The translations under genes and the position numbers were made by a program. From positions 1 through 24,142 of the forward strand of contig SPJV01000146.1 of the NCBI GenBank assembly GCA_006844765.1: DNA of 24,142 nucleotides. Reading direction: 5' to 3'. This document shows, in pieces, positions 1 to 7,587 of the stretch; the first letter of the stretch is position 1; the number at the start of each line of letters is the position of its first letter. The notes beneath the pieces were generated by a model, which saw only the letters and a program-made list of their open reading frames with translations, did no database searches and was not told where the DNA came from. Source of the stretch: Alphaproteobacteria bacterium. GTDB lineage: Bacteria; Pseudomonadota; Alphaproteobacteria; UBA8366; Aestuariispiraceae.

Positions 1-290
1 CCCTTCCGGAACTCCGGGGGCGTGAACGTAGCGTCATCGATTATGGGATCGCCGATCTCGGGACCCATTTCACGAATAGTGTTTTGGACCTGAAAGGGAT
101 GTCGCGGCAGGTGGCGAGAACGATCGCTGCCTATGAGCCCCGTTTGACCGAGGTTTCGGTAACGCTGGAAAAGGATGCGGCTGTGGTCGGTGGGATTGTC
201 GCCGATGTAGCGGGAAAGGTCCGCTACGAGAATCGGCTAGAATCTATCGCCTTTCCGGTCAGCTTCACCATTGAGCACCCGACCGGCTGA
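1..290 (+). CDS. tssE: Type VI secretion baseplate subunit TssE (3' part only)
   Basis: This is the C-terminal part of a gp25-like T6SS baseplate wedge protein. The gene enters from the left edge and the open frame runs from base 3, giving about 95 residues of a family that is usually near 150. The fragment carries the typical gp25/TssE stretch RSVIDYGIADLGTHF, followed by a region of basic and acidic helices and the strand-rich end IEHPTG. TssE works in the cytoplasmic baseplate with TssF, TssG and TssK, where it helps seed sheath polymerisation. It is followed after 29 bases by tssF on the same strand, the usual E-F-G order, which supports the call strongly. The ATG at base 84 is internal, because the family-conserved region lies upstream of it. 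The true start is outside the window. Confidence 0.88.
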   Translation, partial: LPELRGRERSVIDYGIADLGTHFTNSVLDLKGMSRQVARTIAAYEPRLTEVSVTLEKDAAVVGGIVADVAGKVRYENRLESIAFPVSFTIEHPTG

Positions 291-319
291 GTGTTGAGCC
301 GGGGAGCCTGGATAAAAGT

Positions 320-2134
320 ATGGCGGACGATCACCGTGAGGACCTGCTAAGCCACTATCAGCGTGAGCTCGGCTATCTGCGCCGGATGGGGCAGGCCTTT
401 GCACGGCGGTATCCGAAAGTCGCGGGGCGGCTGGAGCTGGGACCACAGGAAAGCCCGGACCCGCATGTCGAACGCCTGATTGAGAGCTTTGCTTTCCTGA
501 CCGGGCGGATCCAATCAAACATTGATGCGGAATTCCCACAGGTACCGCAGGCGCTTTTGGGGACGCTCTACCCGCAGTTTGTTGAACCTTTGCCATCGAT
601 GTCCATTGCCCGCTTCAATGTCGATCCGGCGCGCGGAAAACTGACCAGCGGCTATGAAATCCCCAAGGGGACGTCCCTTTACGCCAAGGCGCCGAATGGC
701 GTGACCTGTCGGTTCCGCAGTGCCTATCCGGTGACACTCTGGCCGCTCAAGGTAGGTTGGGCCGGTTTTGAATCGCCTGATGACTATTCCTTTTTGGATT
801 CGATGCCGAAGGTGGAAAGCGTTTTGCGGATCACGATTGAGACGCAAGATGATGACATCCGTGATCTCGATATGGCGTCCCTCCGCTTTTATCTTAATGG
901 GACGCGCCAAACAGCGGATATGCTTTATGAGTTGATTTTCGCCCAAGTGCATCAGGTGGCTTTGGTTGCGGATGGCGACCGGGACAAGCCTGTTATCCTG
1001 CCGCCGTGGAAGATCCAGCCGGTAGGGTTTGAGCGAGATGAGGCCGTGGTCCCTGTCTCCCCGCATAGCCAGCCGGCCTATCAGCTGCTGCGCGAGTATT
1101 TCGGCTTCCTGGAGAAGTTTCTCTATTTCGATGTCACCGACCTAGACCGCATCAAGGCGGAAAAGCGTTTGGATATCCTCTTGTTGCTCGAAGCGCGTCC
1201 GCGCCGCCGGGTGGCCGTGGATGCTGACAACTTCGCGCTTCACACGACGCCCATCGTCAATCTGTTCCCCAAGACCAGCGAGCCAATCCGGATTGATGGA
1301 CGGCGCTCGGAATATAAGATCGTTGGCGATCTGCGGCGCGAGCGCACGACGGAAATTCACTCGATCCTGAAAGTGACCGGGGCCAACCGTCCTCATGCGG
1401 AAGCCTTTACTGTCGAGCCCTATTTCTCCTTCAGCCACGCGGCGGATCACAATGAGAGCCGGGCCTTCTGGTCGATGCGCCGCGATGCAACGGAGAATGA
1501 GACGATGCCGGGGACGGATAGCTGGATATCCTTCCTCGATCTCGATTACCGGCCGGCCCAACCGCCGGTGACGACGCTGTTTGCCCATACGCTCTGCACG
1601 AACCGGGGACTGGCGGAACAACTCCCCGCCGGCGCCTTGCTGGAAATAGAAGAGGGTGCGCCCATTGGCTCCATCGAAGCCCTGACCAAGCCGACAGCAG
1701 AAGTGAGCCCGCCGATCCAAGGGGAAACGCTTTGGCGGTTGGTATCTCATTTATCGGTGAATTTCCTGTCACTTGGTCAGTTTGACGGCTCGTTGAAGGC
1801 GCTGCGGGAAATCCTTCGGCTCTATGTCCGTGGCCTTGATCCGGCGACGGAGAACCAAATCCGGGGCATCGCAGAGATGCGGTGCAAGCGCTCTGTCCGG
1901 CGGATGGGGGATGATGCCTGGCGCGGGTTCGCCCGGGGTGTTGATGTTGAGCTTGAGTTCGATGAAGATGTCTTTGTGGGCTCCAGCGCTTTCCTGCTGG
2001 CCTCTGTCCTCAATCGCTTTTTCTCGCTTTACTGTTCCATCAATTCCTTCTCACAACTGACCGCCTATTCGGCGCAGCGTAATGGAGTTTGGCACCGATG
2101 GCCGCCAAGAGCCGGCGATCAGCACCTCCTCTGA
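320..2134 (+). CDS. tssF: Type VI secretion baseplate subunit TssF
   Basis: This is a TssF (VasA-type) baseplate protein of 604 residues, the usual size. It forms the T6SS wedge complex with TssG and TssE at the cytoplasmic face of the membrane complex. The N-terminus has the family signature: YQRELGYLRRMGQAFARRYP, then DPHVERLIESFAFLTGRIQ, then a proline-rich stretch ending LYPQFVEPLPSMSIARF. The middle contains the conserved HTTPIVNLFPKTSEPI segment, and the end contains RFFSLYCSINSFSQL. The ATG at 320 begins MADDHREDLLSHY, the expected distance from the signature. The 3' end overlaps tssG by a few tens of bases, so translation of the two is probably coupled. I see no frameshift or missing block. 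Confidence 0.95.
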   Translation: MADDHREDLLSHYQRELGYLRRMGQAFARRYPKVAGRLELGPQESPDPHVERLIESFAFLTGRIQSNIDAEFPQVPQALLGTLYPQFVEPLPSMSIARFNVDPARGKLTSGYEIPKGTSLYAKAPNGVTCRFRSAYPVTLWPLKVGWAGFESPDDYSFLDSMPKVESVLRITIETQDDDIRDLDMASLRFYLNGTRQTADMLYELIFAQVHQVALVADGDRDKPVILPPWKIQPVGFERDEAVVPVSPHSQPAYQLLREYFGFLEKFLYFDVTDLDRIKAEKRLDILLLLEARPRRRVAVDADNFALHTTPIVNLFPKTSEPIRIDGRRSEYKIVGDLRRERTTEIHSILKVTGANRPHAEAFTVEPYFSFSHAADHNESRAFWSMRRDATENETMPGTDSWISFLDLDYRPAQPPVTTLFAHTLCTNRGLAEQLPAGALLEIEEGAPIGSIEALTKPTAEVSPPIQGETLWRLVSHLSVNFLSLGQFDGSLKALREILRLYVRGLDPATENQIRGIAEMRCKRSVRRMGDDAWRGFARGVDVELEFDEDVFVGSSAFLLASVLNRFFSLYCSINSFSQLTAYSAQRNGVWHRWPPRAGDQHLL

Positions 2135-3162
2135 TCGAGGAGTTGCGCGACAGGCCTGATCGCTTCGAATTCTATCAGGCGGTGCGCTTGATCGAGAAGC
2201 ATCGGGGCGAGGATCGCGCAAATCCCGGCGCGGCGGCGCCGATTGGGGAAACTCAGTATGCCGAGCAGGAAGCGGTGCGCTTTGCCAGCGACCCAAGTCT
2301 GGCCTTCCCATCCAACGCCATTCGCGACTATGAACCGGCAGAGCCGGGGGATGAGGCGCCTGATCGGATGACGGTGCGGTTCATGGGGCTCGCCGGTGTG
2401 CAGGGCCCGCTGCCTCGCCCCTTTACGGAATGGCTATTGGAACGGATCGGCGCCAAGGATTTTGCCTGGCGTGACTTCCTGGACATTTTCAATCATCGCC
2501 TGGTTAGTCTGATGTATCGCGTCCGCAAGACGCACCGGCTGGGCCTGGAAAACCGCCCGCCACATCGCACCCGCTATGCAAGTTATCTGAAGAGCCTGAT
2601 CGGACTGGGGACAGAAGGGCTGTCGGACAGGATGAGCGTCTCTGACGCGTCCCTGTTGCGCTATGCCGGGCTGCTGACTGCGAGAAACCGTACCGCAGCG
2701 GGGTTGGAAGGCGTGCTGCGGGAGTATTTGGGAGTGTCCGTGCGGGTTGGCCAGTTCGTTGGCGACTGGTTCCGGCTGGAGGACTATCTGCAGACCCGGC
2801 TCGGCGCGGGAGATAGCGGCAATGCGGTGCTTGGCAAGAATGCCGTTCTGGGTAAGCGGGCCTGGGCGCAGGATGCGGGTATCGAAATTGAGCTGGGACC
2901 GATGCCGGTGGCCCGGATGCGGGACTTTCTGCCCGGTGGATCTGCCCATAAGAGCATTCGTGCCTTGACCTTGTTCTATGTTGGGCCTGAGACTGATTTT
3001 CGCCTGCGTTTCCAAGTAGAGGAGGGGGCTATTCCACCCTCCCGCCTTGGCAGCGATTTACGGCTTGGCTGGACCAGCTGGCTTTCTTCAACCGGCATGT
3101 CGGGTGGGGATCGTCAGTCGACGCTTGTTGTCCGCGGAACCGGCCCCCTGGAAGAACTTTGA
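2098..3162 (+). CDS. tssG: Type VI secretion baseplate subunit TssG
   Basis: This TssG (VasB-type) protein is the partner of TssF in the T6SS baseplate wedge. Family features in order are FEFYQAVRLIEKH near the N-terminus, VRFASDPSLAFP, GVQGPLPRPFTEWL, DIFNHRLVSLMYR, and a C-terminal half with LGKNAVLGKRAW and the closing region RLGWTSWL. The ATG at 2098 gives 354 residues; a TTG at 2089 would add three (MAP). Both starts lie inside the end of tssF (overlap 37 or 46 bases), as is common for this pair. No further T6SS gene follows, so the baseplate genes appear to close the cluster on this side. The rest of the system (sheath, Hcp, ClpV, membrane complex) must lie to the left of the window if it is complete. 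Confidence 0.94.
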   Translation: MAAKSRRSAPPLIEELRDRPDRFEFYQAVRLIEKHRGEDRANPGAAAPIGETQYAEQEAVRFASDPSLAFPSNAIRDYEPAEPGDEAPDRMTVRFMGLAGVQGPLPRPFTEWLLERIGAKDFAWRDFLDIFNHRLVSLMYRVRKTHRLGLENRPPHRTRYASYLKSLIGLGTEGLSDRMSVSDASLLRYAGLLTARNRTAAGLEGVLREYLGVSVRVGQFVGDWFRLEDYLQTRLGAGDSGNAVLGKNAVLGKRAWAQDAGIEIELGPMPVARMRDFLPGGSAHKSIRALTLFYVGPETDFRLRFQVEEGAIPPSRLGSDLRLGWTSWLSSTGMSGGDRQSTLVVRGTGPLEEL

Positions 3163-3202
3163 GTATAAACTTTATCACCCCATAAAATGCGAAGGAGCCC
3201 CC

Positions 3203-4528
3203 ATGTCGCCCCCCGTCGATCCTGTTGTTTCGTCTGAAAAAGTGCCTGACCGCGTTGATGTTGTTGTCATCGGCGCAGGAATTATCGGCACTTCCGCCGC
3301 CTGGTATCTGACCAAGCGTGGCTTGTCGGTCGCGCTGATTGAAAAAGGCGTGGTCGGGGGAGAGCAGTCCTCCCGGAACTGGGGATTTGTTCGGCAGCAG
3401 GGGCGCGACATCCGCGAGCTTCCGCTGACTATGGAGGCCCTGCGGCTTTGGCGCGGGATGGATGAGGATATCGAGGGCGCGACCGGCTTTACTCAGGGTG
3501 GTGTCTGCTACATCGCCAAGAGTGAGGAGGATATGGCAGGCTTTGAAGCTTGGGCGGAGATTGCCAATACCTATCAGGTCGATACCCGCCCGATGGGGCG
3601 CACAGAATTGGCGAGCTTCCTGCCTGATATGACGGAGAGTCATCCTGGTGCGCTCTACACCGCGAGCGATGGGCGGGCGGAGCCCTCAATGGCAGCACCG
3701 GCAATTGCGCGGGCAATCATGGCGCGGGGCAACACAGTCCTGACGAACTGTGCCGCCCGGGGTATTGAGACGTCTGCCGGGCGTGTTTCCGCTGTCGTGA
3801 CGGAGAAAGGGGCCATCGCGTGCGATGCGGTCCTTCTAGCAGGCGGGCATTGGTCATCATTGTTCCTGAAACGCCATCAGATCGCCTTGCCGCAAGTCTC
3901 GGTTCGGGCCTCAGTGTTGCGGACTTCTCCTGGCCCGCAGGTTCTCGCCGGCAGTCTTTCCGCGCCGGACTTCGCCATTCGCCGGCGGGCCGATGGCGGG
4001 TATACGATGTCACGCGGGACGGGCTCCATTTTCCCGCTGGTTCCCGACGCTTTCCGTTATATGGGTAAGTTCTGGAGCGCCTTCCAGCAGGAGCGCGGGA
4101 ACCTGAAATACACCTTCGGGAAGCCGTTCTTTGACGCCGCATTCCAAGGCACCAACTGGGCGCTTGATGCCGAAACACCTTTCGAGCGGACACGCATTCT
4201 CGATCCCAAACCGGATATCGGCCCGCTGGATGATGGATTCGCCGCCTTTAAGAAGGCGTTTCCCGTGTTGAAGGACATCAAGATCGAGGAATATTGGGCC
4301 GGGATGATCGACGGTACGCCGGATAAGCTGCCCTGTATCGATGCCTTACCGAGCTTGCCGGGGTTCTATCTCGCCACCGGTTTCTCTGGTCATGGCTTCG
4401 GTATCGGTCCCGGCGCCGGGCGTCTCGCCGCTCAAATGGTTGCGGAAGACGTCTCCTCCGTAGACCCCGCCCCCTTCCGCTATGCGCGCTTCTTCGATGG
4501 TACGAAACTGGTCCCGGATGATTTGTGA
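3203..4528 (+). CDS. FAD-dependent oxidoreductase, DadA/glycine oxidase type
   Basis: The protein has 441 residues and an N-terminal Rossmann motif VVIGAGIIGTSAAWYL that binds FAD. This is followed by GEQSSRNWGFVRQQGRD, a stretch typical of one DAO-family branch annotated as FAD-binding oxidoreductase. The C-terminus has the second FAD-contact region FYLATGFSGHGFGIGPGAG, also typical of D-amino-acid dehydrogenases, glycine oxidases and opine oxidase subunits. The substrate is probably an amine or amino acid but cannot be fixed from sequence. I chose ATG 3203 because GAAGGAG lies at 3191-3197 just before it and because the FAD motif then starts near residue 17. The gene follows tssG by 40 bases but has no known T6SS role, and it ends at a bidirectional terminator shared with glnA. 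A link to nitrogen metabolism with glnA is possible but unproven. Confidence 0.85.
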   Translation: MSPPVDPVVSSEKVPDRVDVVVIGAGIIGTSAAWYLTKRGLSVALIEKGVVGGEQSSRNWGFVRQQGRDIRELPLTMEALRLWRGMDEDIEGATGFTQGGVCYIAKSEEDMAGFEAWAEIANTYQVDTRPMGRTELASFLPDMTESHPGALYTASDGRAEPSMAAPAIARAIMARGNTVLTNCAARGIETSAGRVSAVVTEKGAIACDAVLLAGGHWSSLFLKRHQIALPQVSVRASVLRTSPGPQVLAGSLSAPDFAIRRRADGGYTMSRGTGSIFPLVPDAFRYMGKFWSAFQQERGNLKYTFGKPFFDAAFQGTNWALDAETPFERTRILDPKPDIGPLDDGFAAFKKAFPVLKDIKIEEYWAGMIDGTPDKLPCIDALPSLPGFYLATGFSGHGFGIGPGAGRLAAQMVAEDVSSVDPAPFRYARFFDGTKLVPDDL

Positions 4529-4549
4529 GGCTTAGAGAGCGTAGAAAGT

Positions 4550-4584
4550 AAAAAGGCCGGCCTCTTTCGAGACCGGCCTTTTTT
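4550..4584. terminator. Bidirectional rho-independent terminator
   Basis: An A-run (4550-4554) leads into GGCCGG, a short loop region CCTCTTTCGAGA, then CCGGCC and a T-run (4577-4584 including stem bases). The inner CTC/GAG can extend the stem past one mismatch. With A-run and T-run on opposite sides it can stop transcription of the oxidoreductase (+) and of glnA (-), which converge here. Confidence 0.9.
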
Positions 4585-4609
4585 GTACCGAAACGGCTCG
4601 GTGTAAAAC

Positions 4610-6022
4610 TTATGAGCTGTAGTACATTTCGAACTCGATCGGGTGGGTCGTGTGTTCTACGCGATACACTTCCTCCCATTTGAGGTCGAGATAGCCGTCG
4701 ATCAGCTCGTCAGAGAACACATCGCCCTTCTTGAGGAAGTCGCGGTCGGCGTCCAGGCTTTCCAGCGCTTCACGCAGCGAGCCACATACCGTCGGGATGC
4801 CTTCCAGCTCTTCCGGCGGCAGGTCGTAGAGATCCTTATCCATCGGCTCACCCGGGTGGATTTTGTTCTGGATCCCGTCAAGGCCGGCCATCAGCATCGC
4901 TGAATAGGCGAGATACGGGTTCGCCATCGCATCCGGGAAGCGGCATTCCAGACGCTTGCCCTTCGGGTTTGCATCGTAAGGAATACGGATCGATGCTGAA
5001 CGGTTCCGTGCGGAATAGGCCAGCAGAACCGGTGCTTCGAAGCCCGGGATCAACCGCTTGTAGCTGTTGGTCGACGGGTTGGTGAAGGCGTTCAGAGCCT
5101 TGGCGTGCTTGATGATACCACCGATATAGAACAGGCAGATTTCGGACAGATCGGCATAGCCGGTGCCAGCGAACATGTTGCTGCCGTCTTTCCAGATCGA
5201 CTGGTGCGTGTGCATGCCTGATCCGTTGTCGCCAATAATCGGCTTCGGCATGAAGGTCGCGGTTTTGCCATAGGCATGGGCGACTTGATGCACGACATAT
5301 TTATACTTCTGCATGTCATCAGCGGTTTTGACGAGCGTATCGAAACGCATGCCGAGCTCATGCTGAGACGGGGCAACCTCGTGGTGATGCTTTTCCATGG
5401 TCAGACCCATGTCGATCATGGTGGTGACCATTTCAGCCCGCAGATCTTGTTCGTGATCGACCGGCGGGACCGGGAAGTAGCCGCCCTTCGGACCCGGACG
5501 GTGGCCGGTGTTGCCGCCTTCAAAGTCTGCAAAGGAGTTGTAGGGGCCTTCTTCACTGTCGACTTTGTAGGCCATGAATTCTTGCGTGGTCGAGAACTTG
5601 ACGTCATCGAAGACGAAGAATTCAGCTTCCGGGCCGAAATAGGCCGTGTCGCCGATGCCGAGGCTTTCCATATAGGCCAAGGCTTTCTTCGAGGTCGAGC
5701 GCGGGTCGCGATCATATGGTTGGCCGGTTGAGGGCTCCAGAATGTCACAGAACAGGATCATCAGGGGCTGAGCCGCAAATGGGTCCATGCAGGCGCTGGA
5801 TGCGTCTGGCATCAGGATCATGTCGGATTCATTGATCGCCTTCCAACCGGCGATGGACGACCCGTCGAACATGATGCCGTCTTTGAAGACGTCTTCATCA
5901 ACGGTGGAGACATGCTGTGCGGTGTGCTGCCACTTGCCGCGCGGATCTGTGAAGCGGAAATCGACATACTGAACGTCGTTTTCCTCAATCATTTTCATGA
6001 CGTTGCTAACTGCGTCCGACAT
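4610..6022 (-). CDS. glnA: Glutamine synthetase type I
   Basis: GlnA makes glutamine from glutamate, ammonia and ATP as a cytoplasmic dodecamer. The 470-residue length matches bacterial GSI. Signatures seen are FTDPRGKWQH near the N-terminus, FDGSSIAGWKAINESDM, the metal-binding YFGPEAEFFVFD, the ATP-binding FMPKPIIGDNGSGMHTHQS, and NRSASIRIPY. The adenylylation loop is DKDLYDLPPEE with the modifiable tyrosine at residue 399, so control by GlnE is expected. ATG 6022 is preceded by GAGAGGATAAGAG; an upstream extension to 6079 is open but lacks family sequence. It lies 156 bases downstream of glnB on the same strand and is probably cotranscribed from the sigma-54 promoter at 6629-6644, with PII acting on adenylylation of its neighbour's product. 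Confidence 0.98.
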   Translation of the reverse strand: MSDAVSNVMKMIEENDVQYVDFRFTDPRGKWQHTAQHVSTVDEDVFKDGIMFDGSSIAGWKAINESDMILMPDASSACMDPFAAQPLMILFCDILEPSTGQPYDRDPRSTSKKALAYMESLGIGDTAYFGPEAEFFVFDDVKFSTTQEFMAYKVDSEEGPYNSFADFEGGNTGHRPGPKGGYFPVPPVDHEQDLRAEMVTTMIDMGLTMEKHHHEVAPSQHELGMRFDTLVKTADDMQKYKYVVHQVAHAYGKTATFMPKPIIGDNGSGMHTHQSIWKDGSNMFAGTGYADLSEICLFYIGGIIKHAKALNAFTNPSTNSYKRLIPGFEAPVLLAYSARNRSASIRIPYDANPKGKRLECRFPDAMANPYLAYSAMLMAGLDGIQNKIHPGEPMDKDLYDLPPEELEGIPTVCGSLREALESLDADRDFLKKGDVFSDELIDGYLDLKWEEVYRVEHTTHPIEFEMYYSS

Positions 6023-6178
6023 TTTACTCTTATCCTCTCGTGACGATGCCGGGCAGGGTGCCCAGCGGTTTATCCGCAAGCCGCGCGGCGGCCTGATGGA
6101 ATGTTAGAGCAAATCCCCTGCAACCCATTTTTGGATTGCCACGACGAATTTGCGGGAAACAAGAAGCACGGAAGTGCC

Positions 6179-6517
6179 CTAAATCGCGTCTGCGCCGGAT
6201 TCCCCGGTGCGAATGCGGATGACTTCATCAATGGTGGAGACGAAAATTTTGCCATCCCCAATGCGCCCCGTCTTGGCGGCGCTTTGGATCGCCTCTACGG
6301 CGCGCTCGGCGAGGCTATCCTCGATAACGATTTCAAGCTTCACCTTGGGCAGGAAATCGACGACATATTCGGCGCCGCGATAGAGTTCCGTATGCCCCTT
6401 TTGGCGTCCGAAGCCCTTGGCCTCGGTGACCGTGATACCCTGAATACCGACCTCGTGAAGGGCTTCCTTCACCTCGTCGAGCTTGAAGGGTTTGATCACG
6501 GCTTCGATCTTTTTCAT
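6179..6517 (-). CDS. glnB: Nitrogen regulatory protein PII
   Basis: This is a 112-residue PII signal protein, the exact family length. It begins MKKIEAVIKPFKLDEVKEAL, carries the T-loop with RGAEYVVDF where Tyr51 is the uridylylation site, and has the C-terminal TGRIGDGKIFVSTIDEVIRIRTGE (the two PII signature regions). PII reads 2-oxoglutarate, ATP/ADP and, through GlnD, glutamine. It then controls GlnE (adenylylation of GlnA), NtrB and sometimes AmtB or other targets. The start at 6517 is preceded by a GGGAGTGAC ribosome site. The gene is first in a glnB-glnA unit, the usual alphaproteobacterial order. A sigma-54 promoter lies about 110 bases upstream. Confidence 0.98.
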   Translation of the reverse strand: MKKIEAVIKPFKLDEVKEALHEVGIQGITVTEAKGFGRQKGHTELYRGAEYVVDFLPKVKLEIVIEDSLAERAVEAIQSAAKTGRIGDGKIFVSTIDEVIRIRTGESGADAI

Positions 6518-6628
6518 GCGGTGTCACTCCCGATTGGTGGCCGGCTCCGTTGCGAAGCTGTCCAAAAGGCCGATCGCGTCTCACTTCCTTCATGTGGAGA
6601 GGCGCTCACAGTCAAACGGATCGGGAAT

Positions 6629-6644
6629 TGCAGGCGGCGTGCCA
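6629..6644 (-). promoter_or_regulatory. Sigma-54 (-24/-12) promoter of glnB-glnA
   Basis: On the minus strand the sequence TGGCACGCCGCCTGCA matches the RpoN consensus TGGCACG-N4-TTGCW with one mismatch (C for the first T of the -12 TTGC). GG and GC have the required spacing. The predicted start near 6617 leaves a leader of about 100 bases before glnB. Such promoters need an activator, for glnBA normally NtrC, so the operon should be induced under nitrogen limitation. I could not see a convincing NtrC dyad. Confidence 0.8.
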
Positions 6645-6846
6645 AAATTCAATTGGAAAAAAATACATATATATCAATATGATGAAATACATATGCTAAA
6701 ATTTTGAGCTTTCTTTTTGCTGAAAAAATAGGCAGTTGGGCAATTAATAGACAGTAGCGTCACGCGGGTATGTTTGATCTGCAGCGAACAGACATGCTTT
6801 ACTGCCGTCGGATTTGGCGTTTGGTTGGCATATGGAGTGTGCGTAC
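6645..6846 (-). promoter_or_regulatory. AT-rich upstream region with IHF-like site
   Basis: This spacer between the glnB sigma-54 promoter and the next plus-strand gene is far more AT-rich than its surroundings, especially 6650-6730. TATCAATATGATG at 6672-6684 fits the IHF consensus WATCAANNNNTTR with one mismatch. It lies about 30 bases upstream of the -24 element, where IHF bends DNA for NtrC-sigma-54 contact. On the plus strand TTGATC (6774-6779) and TTTACT (6798-6803), 18 bases apart, are a weak candidate promoter for the methyltransferase at 6847. Confidence 0.45.
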
Positions 6847-7491
6847 ATGAGCATCCCGATCAAGGATAGGCTTCAAGAAGTCTATAGCGCTGATGGCGAT
6901 CGGCAGAAGTTGGACCGGGCCTATGATGACTGGGCCAAGACCTATGATCAGGACCTATGGGGCACGGGAAATCCCCATCTGGTGATCATGGCAGGGATGG
7001 CGTGCCGCTATGTTCGGGACCCGGAAGGACTGACGCTTGATGCGGGATGCGGTACTGGCATGCTGGGTCAGGTTTTGTCACCATTGGGTTTTACACGCCT
7101 CGTCGGTCTTGATGCTTCAGAAGGCATGCTGGCGGCGGCCAAGGACAAGGCCGTTTATGAAGCCCTTCATCATTTGCTACTCGGGGCAGAGATTGGTTTG
7201 CCATCGGAAAGTTTTGATGCGGTTGTCGCATCCGGTGTCCTGACCCAAGGTCATGCGCCGCCGGAATCGTTGGATGGGATGTTATCCCTCGCCAAGCCCG
7301 GGGCGCCGATCCTGTTCTCAATGTCGGAAATCGCCATGAATGACAGTGGTTTCGGTGCGAAAATTGATGCATTGGATTCAGCCGGCGCGTGGGAGAAACT
7401 CGCCTGGTCCGGTCGCTTTCAATCCTATCCTTTCCTGCCGGAACAGGCGCATTTACGGCATTGGATCTGCGCCTATCGAAAGGCCGGTTAG
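6847..7491 (+). CDS. Class I SAM-dependent methyltransferase
   Basis: This 214-residue protein has a Rossmann-fold methyltransferase core. Motif I is LDAGCGTGMLG (residues 64-74), followed by the acidic loop VGLDASEGMLAAAKDK and the motif IV region FDAVVASGVLTQGH. The YDDWAKTYD segment near residue 26 precedes the core, as in the Williams-Beuren/METTL27-like group. The target is unknown. ATG 6847 is chosen because GGAG at 6834-6837 is well placed; upstream in-frame ATGs at 6814 and 6832 have poorer context. A protein of the same length and architecture is encoded at 22601-23245. It is followed 96 bases later by glmM, with no evident functional link. Confidence 0.85.
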   Translation: MSIPIKDRLQEVYSADGDRQKLDRAYDDWAKTYDQDLWGTGNPHLVIMAGMACRYVRDPEGLTLDAGCGTGMLGQVLSPLGFTRLVGLDASEGMLAAAKDKAVYEALHHLLLGAEIGLPSESFDAVVASGVLTQGHAPPESLDGMLSLAKPGAPILFSMSEIAMNDSGFGAKIDALDSAGAWEKLAWSGRFQSYPFLPEQAHLRHWICAYRKAG

Positions 7492-7587
7492 GGCTTTCCT
7501 CGAGTCGGCGATTCTGCGATTCTAGAGGTCTATGATACCGACGCTTTCGTGGCGTTTGGTTTACTTCCAAGGTCAAGGAGGCCCGGT

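Noticed and set aside
1142..1750. Long open frame on the minus strand opposite tssF (and similar ones at 515-1066 and 2434-3015)
   Set aside because: The plus-strand tssF and tssG match their families along the full length. The antisense frames have no recognisable domains and arise from high GC and codon bias.
2809..2862. Internal NAVLGK tandem repeat in TssG
   Set aside because: The repeated LG-x-AVLG pattern is normal for this part of TssG and the codons have diverged synonymously, so it is not a recent duplication.
1..3162. The T6SS genes as a novel secretion system
   Set aside because: TssE, TssF and TssG look standard in order, length and motifs. Nothing here departs from ordinary T6SS baseplate genes.
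6101..6682. 193-codon plus-strand frame over glnB
   Set aside because: It is the complement of glnB and its promoter region. PII is unmistakable on the minus strand.
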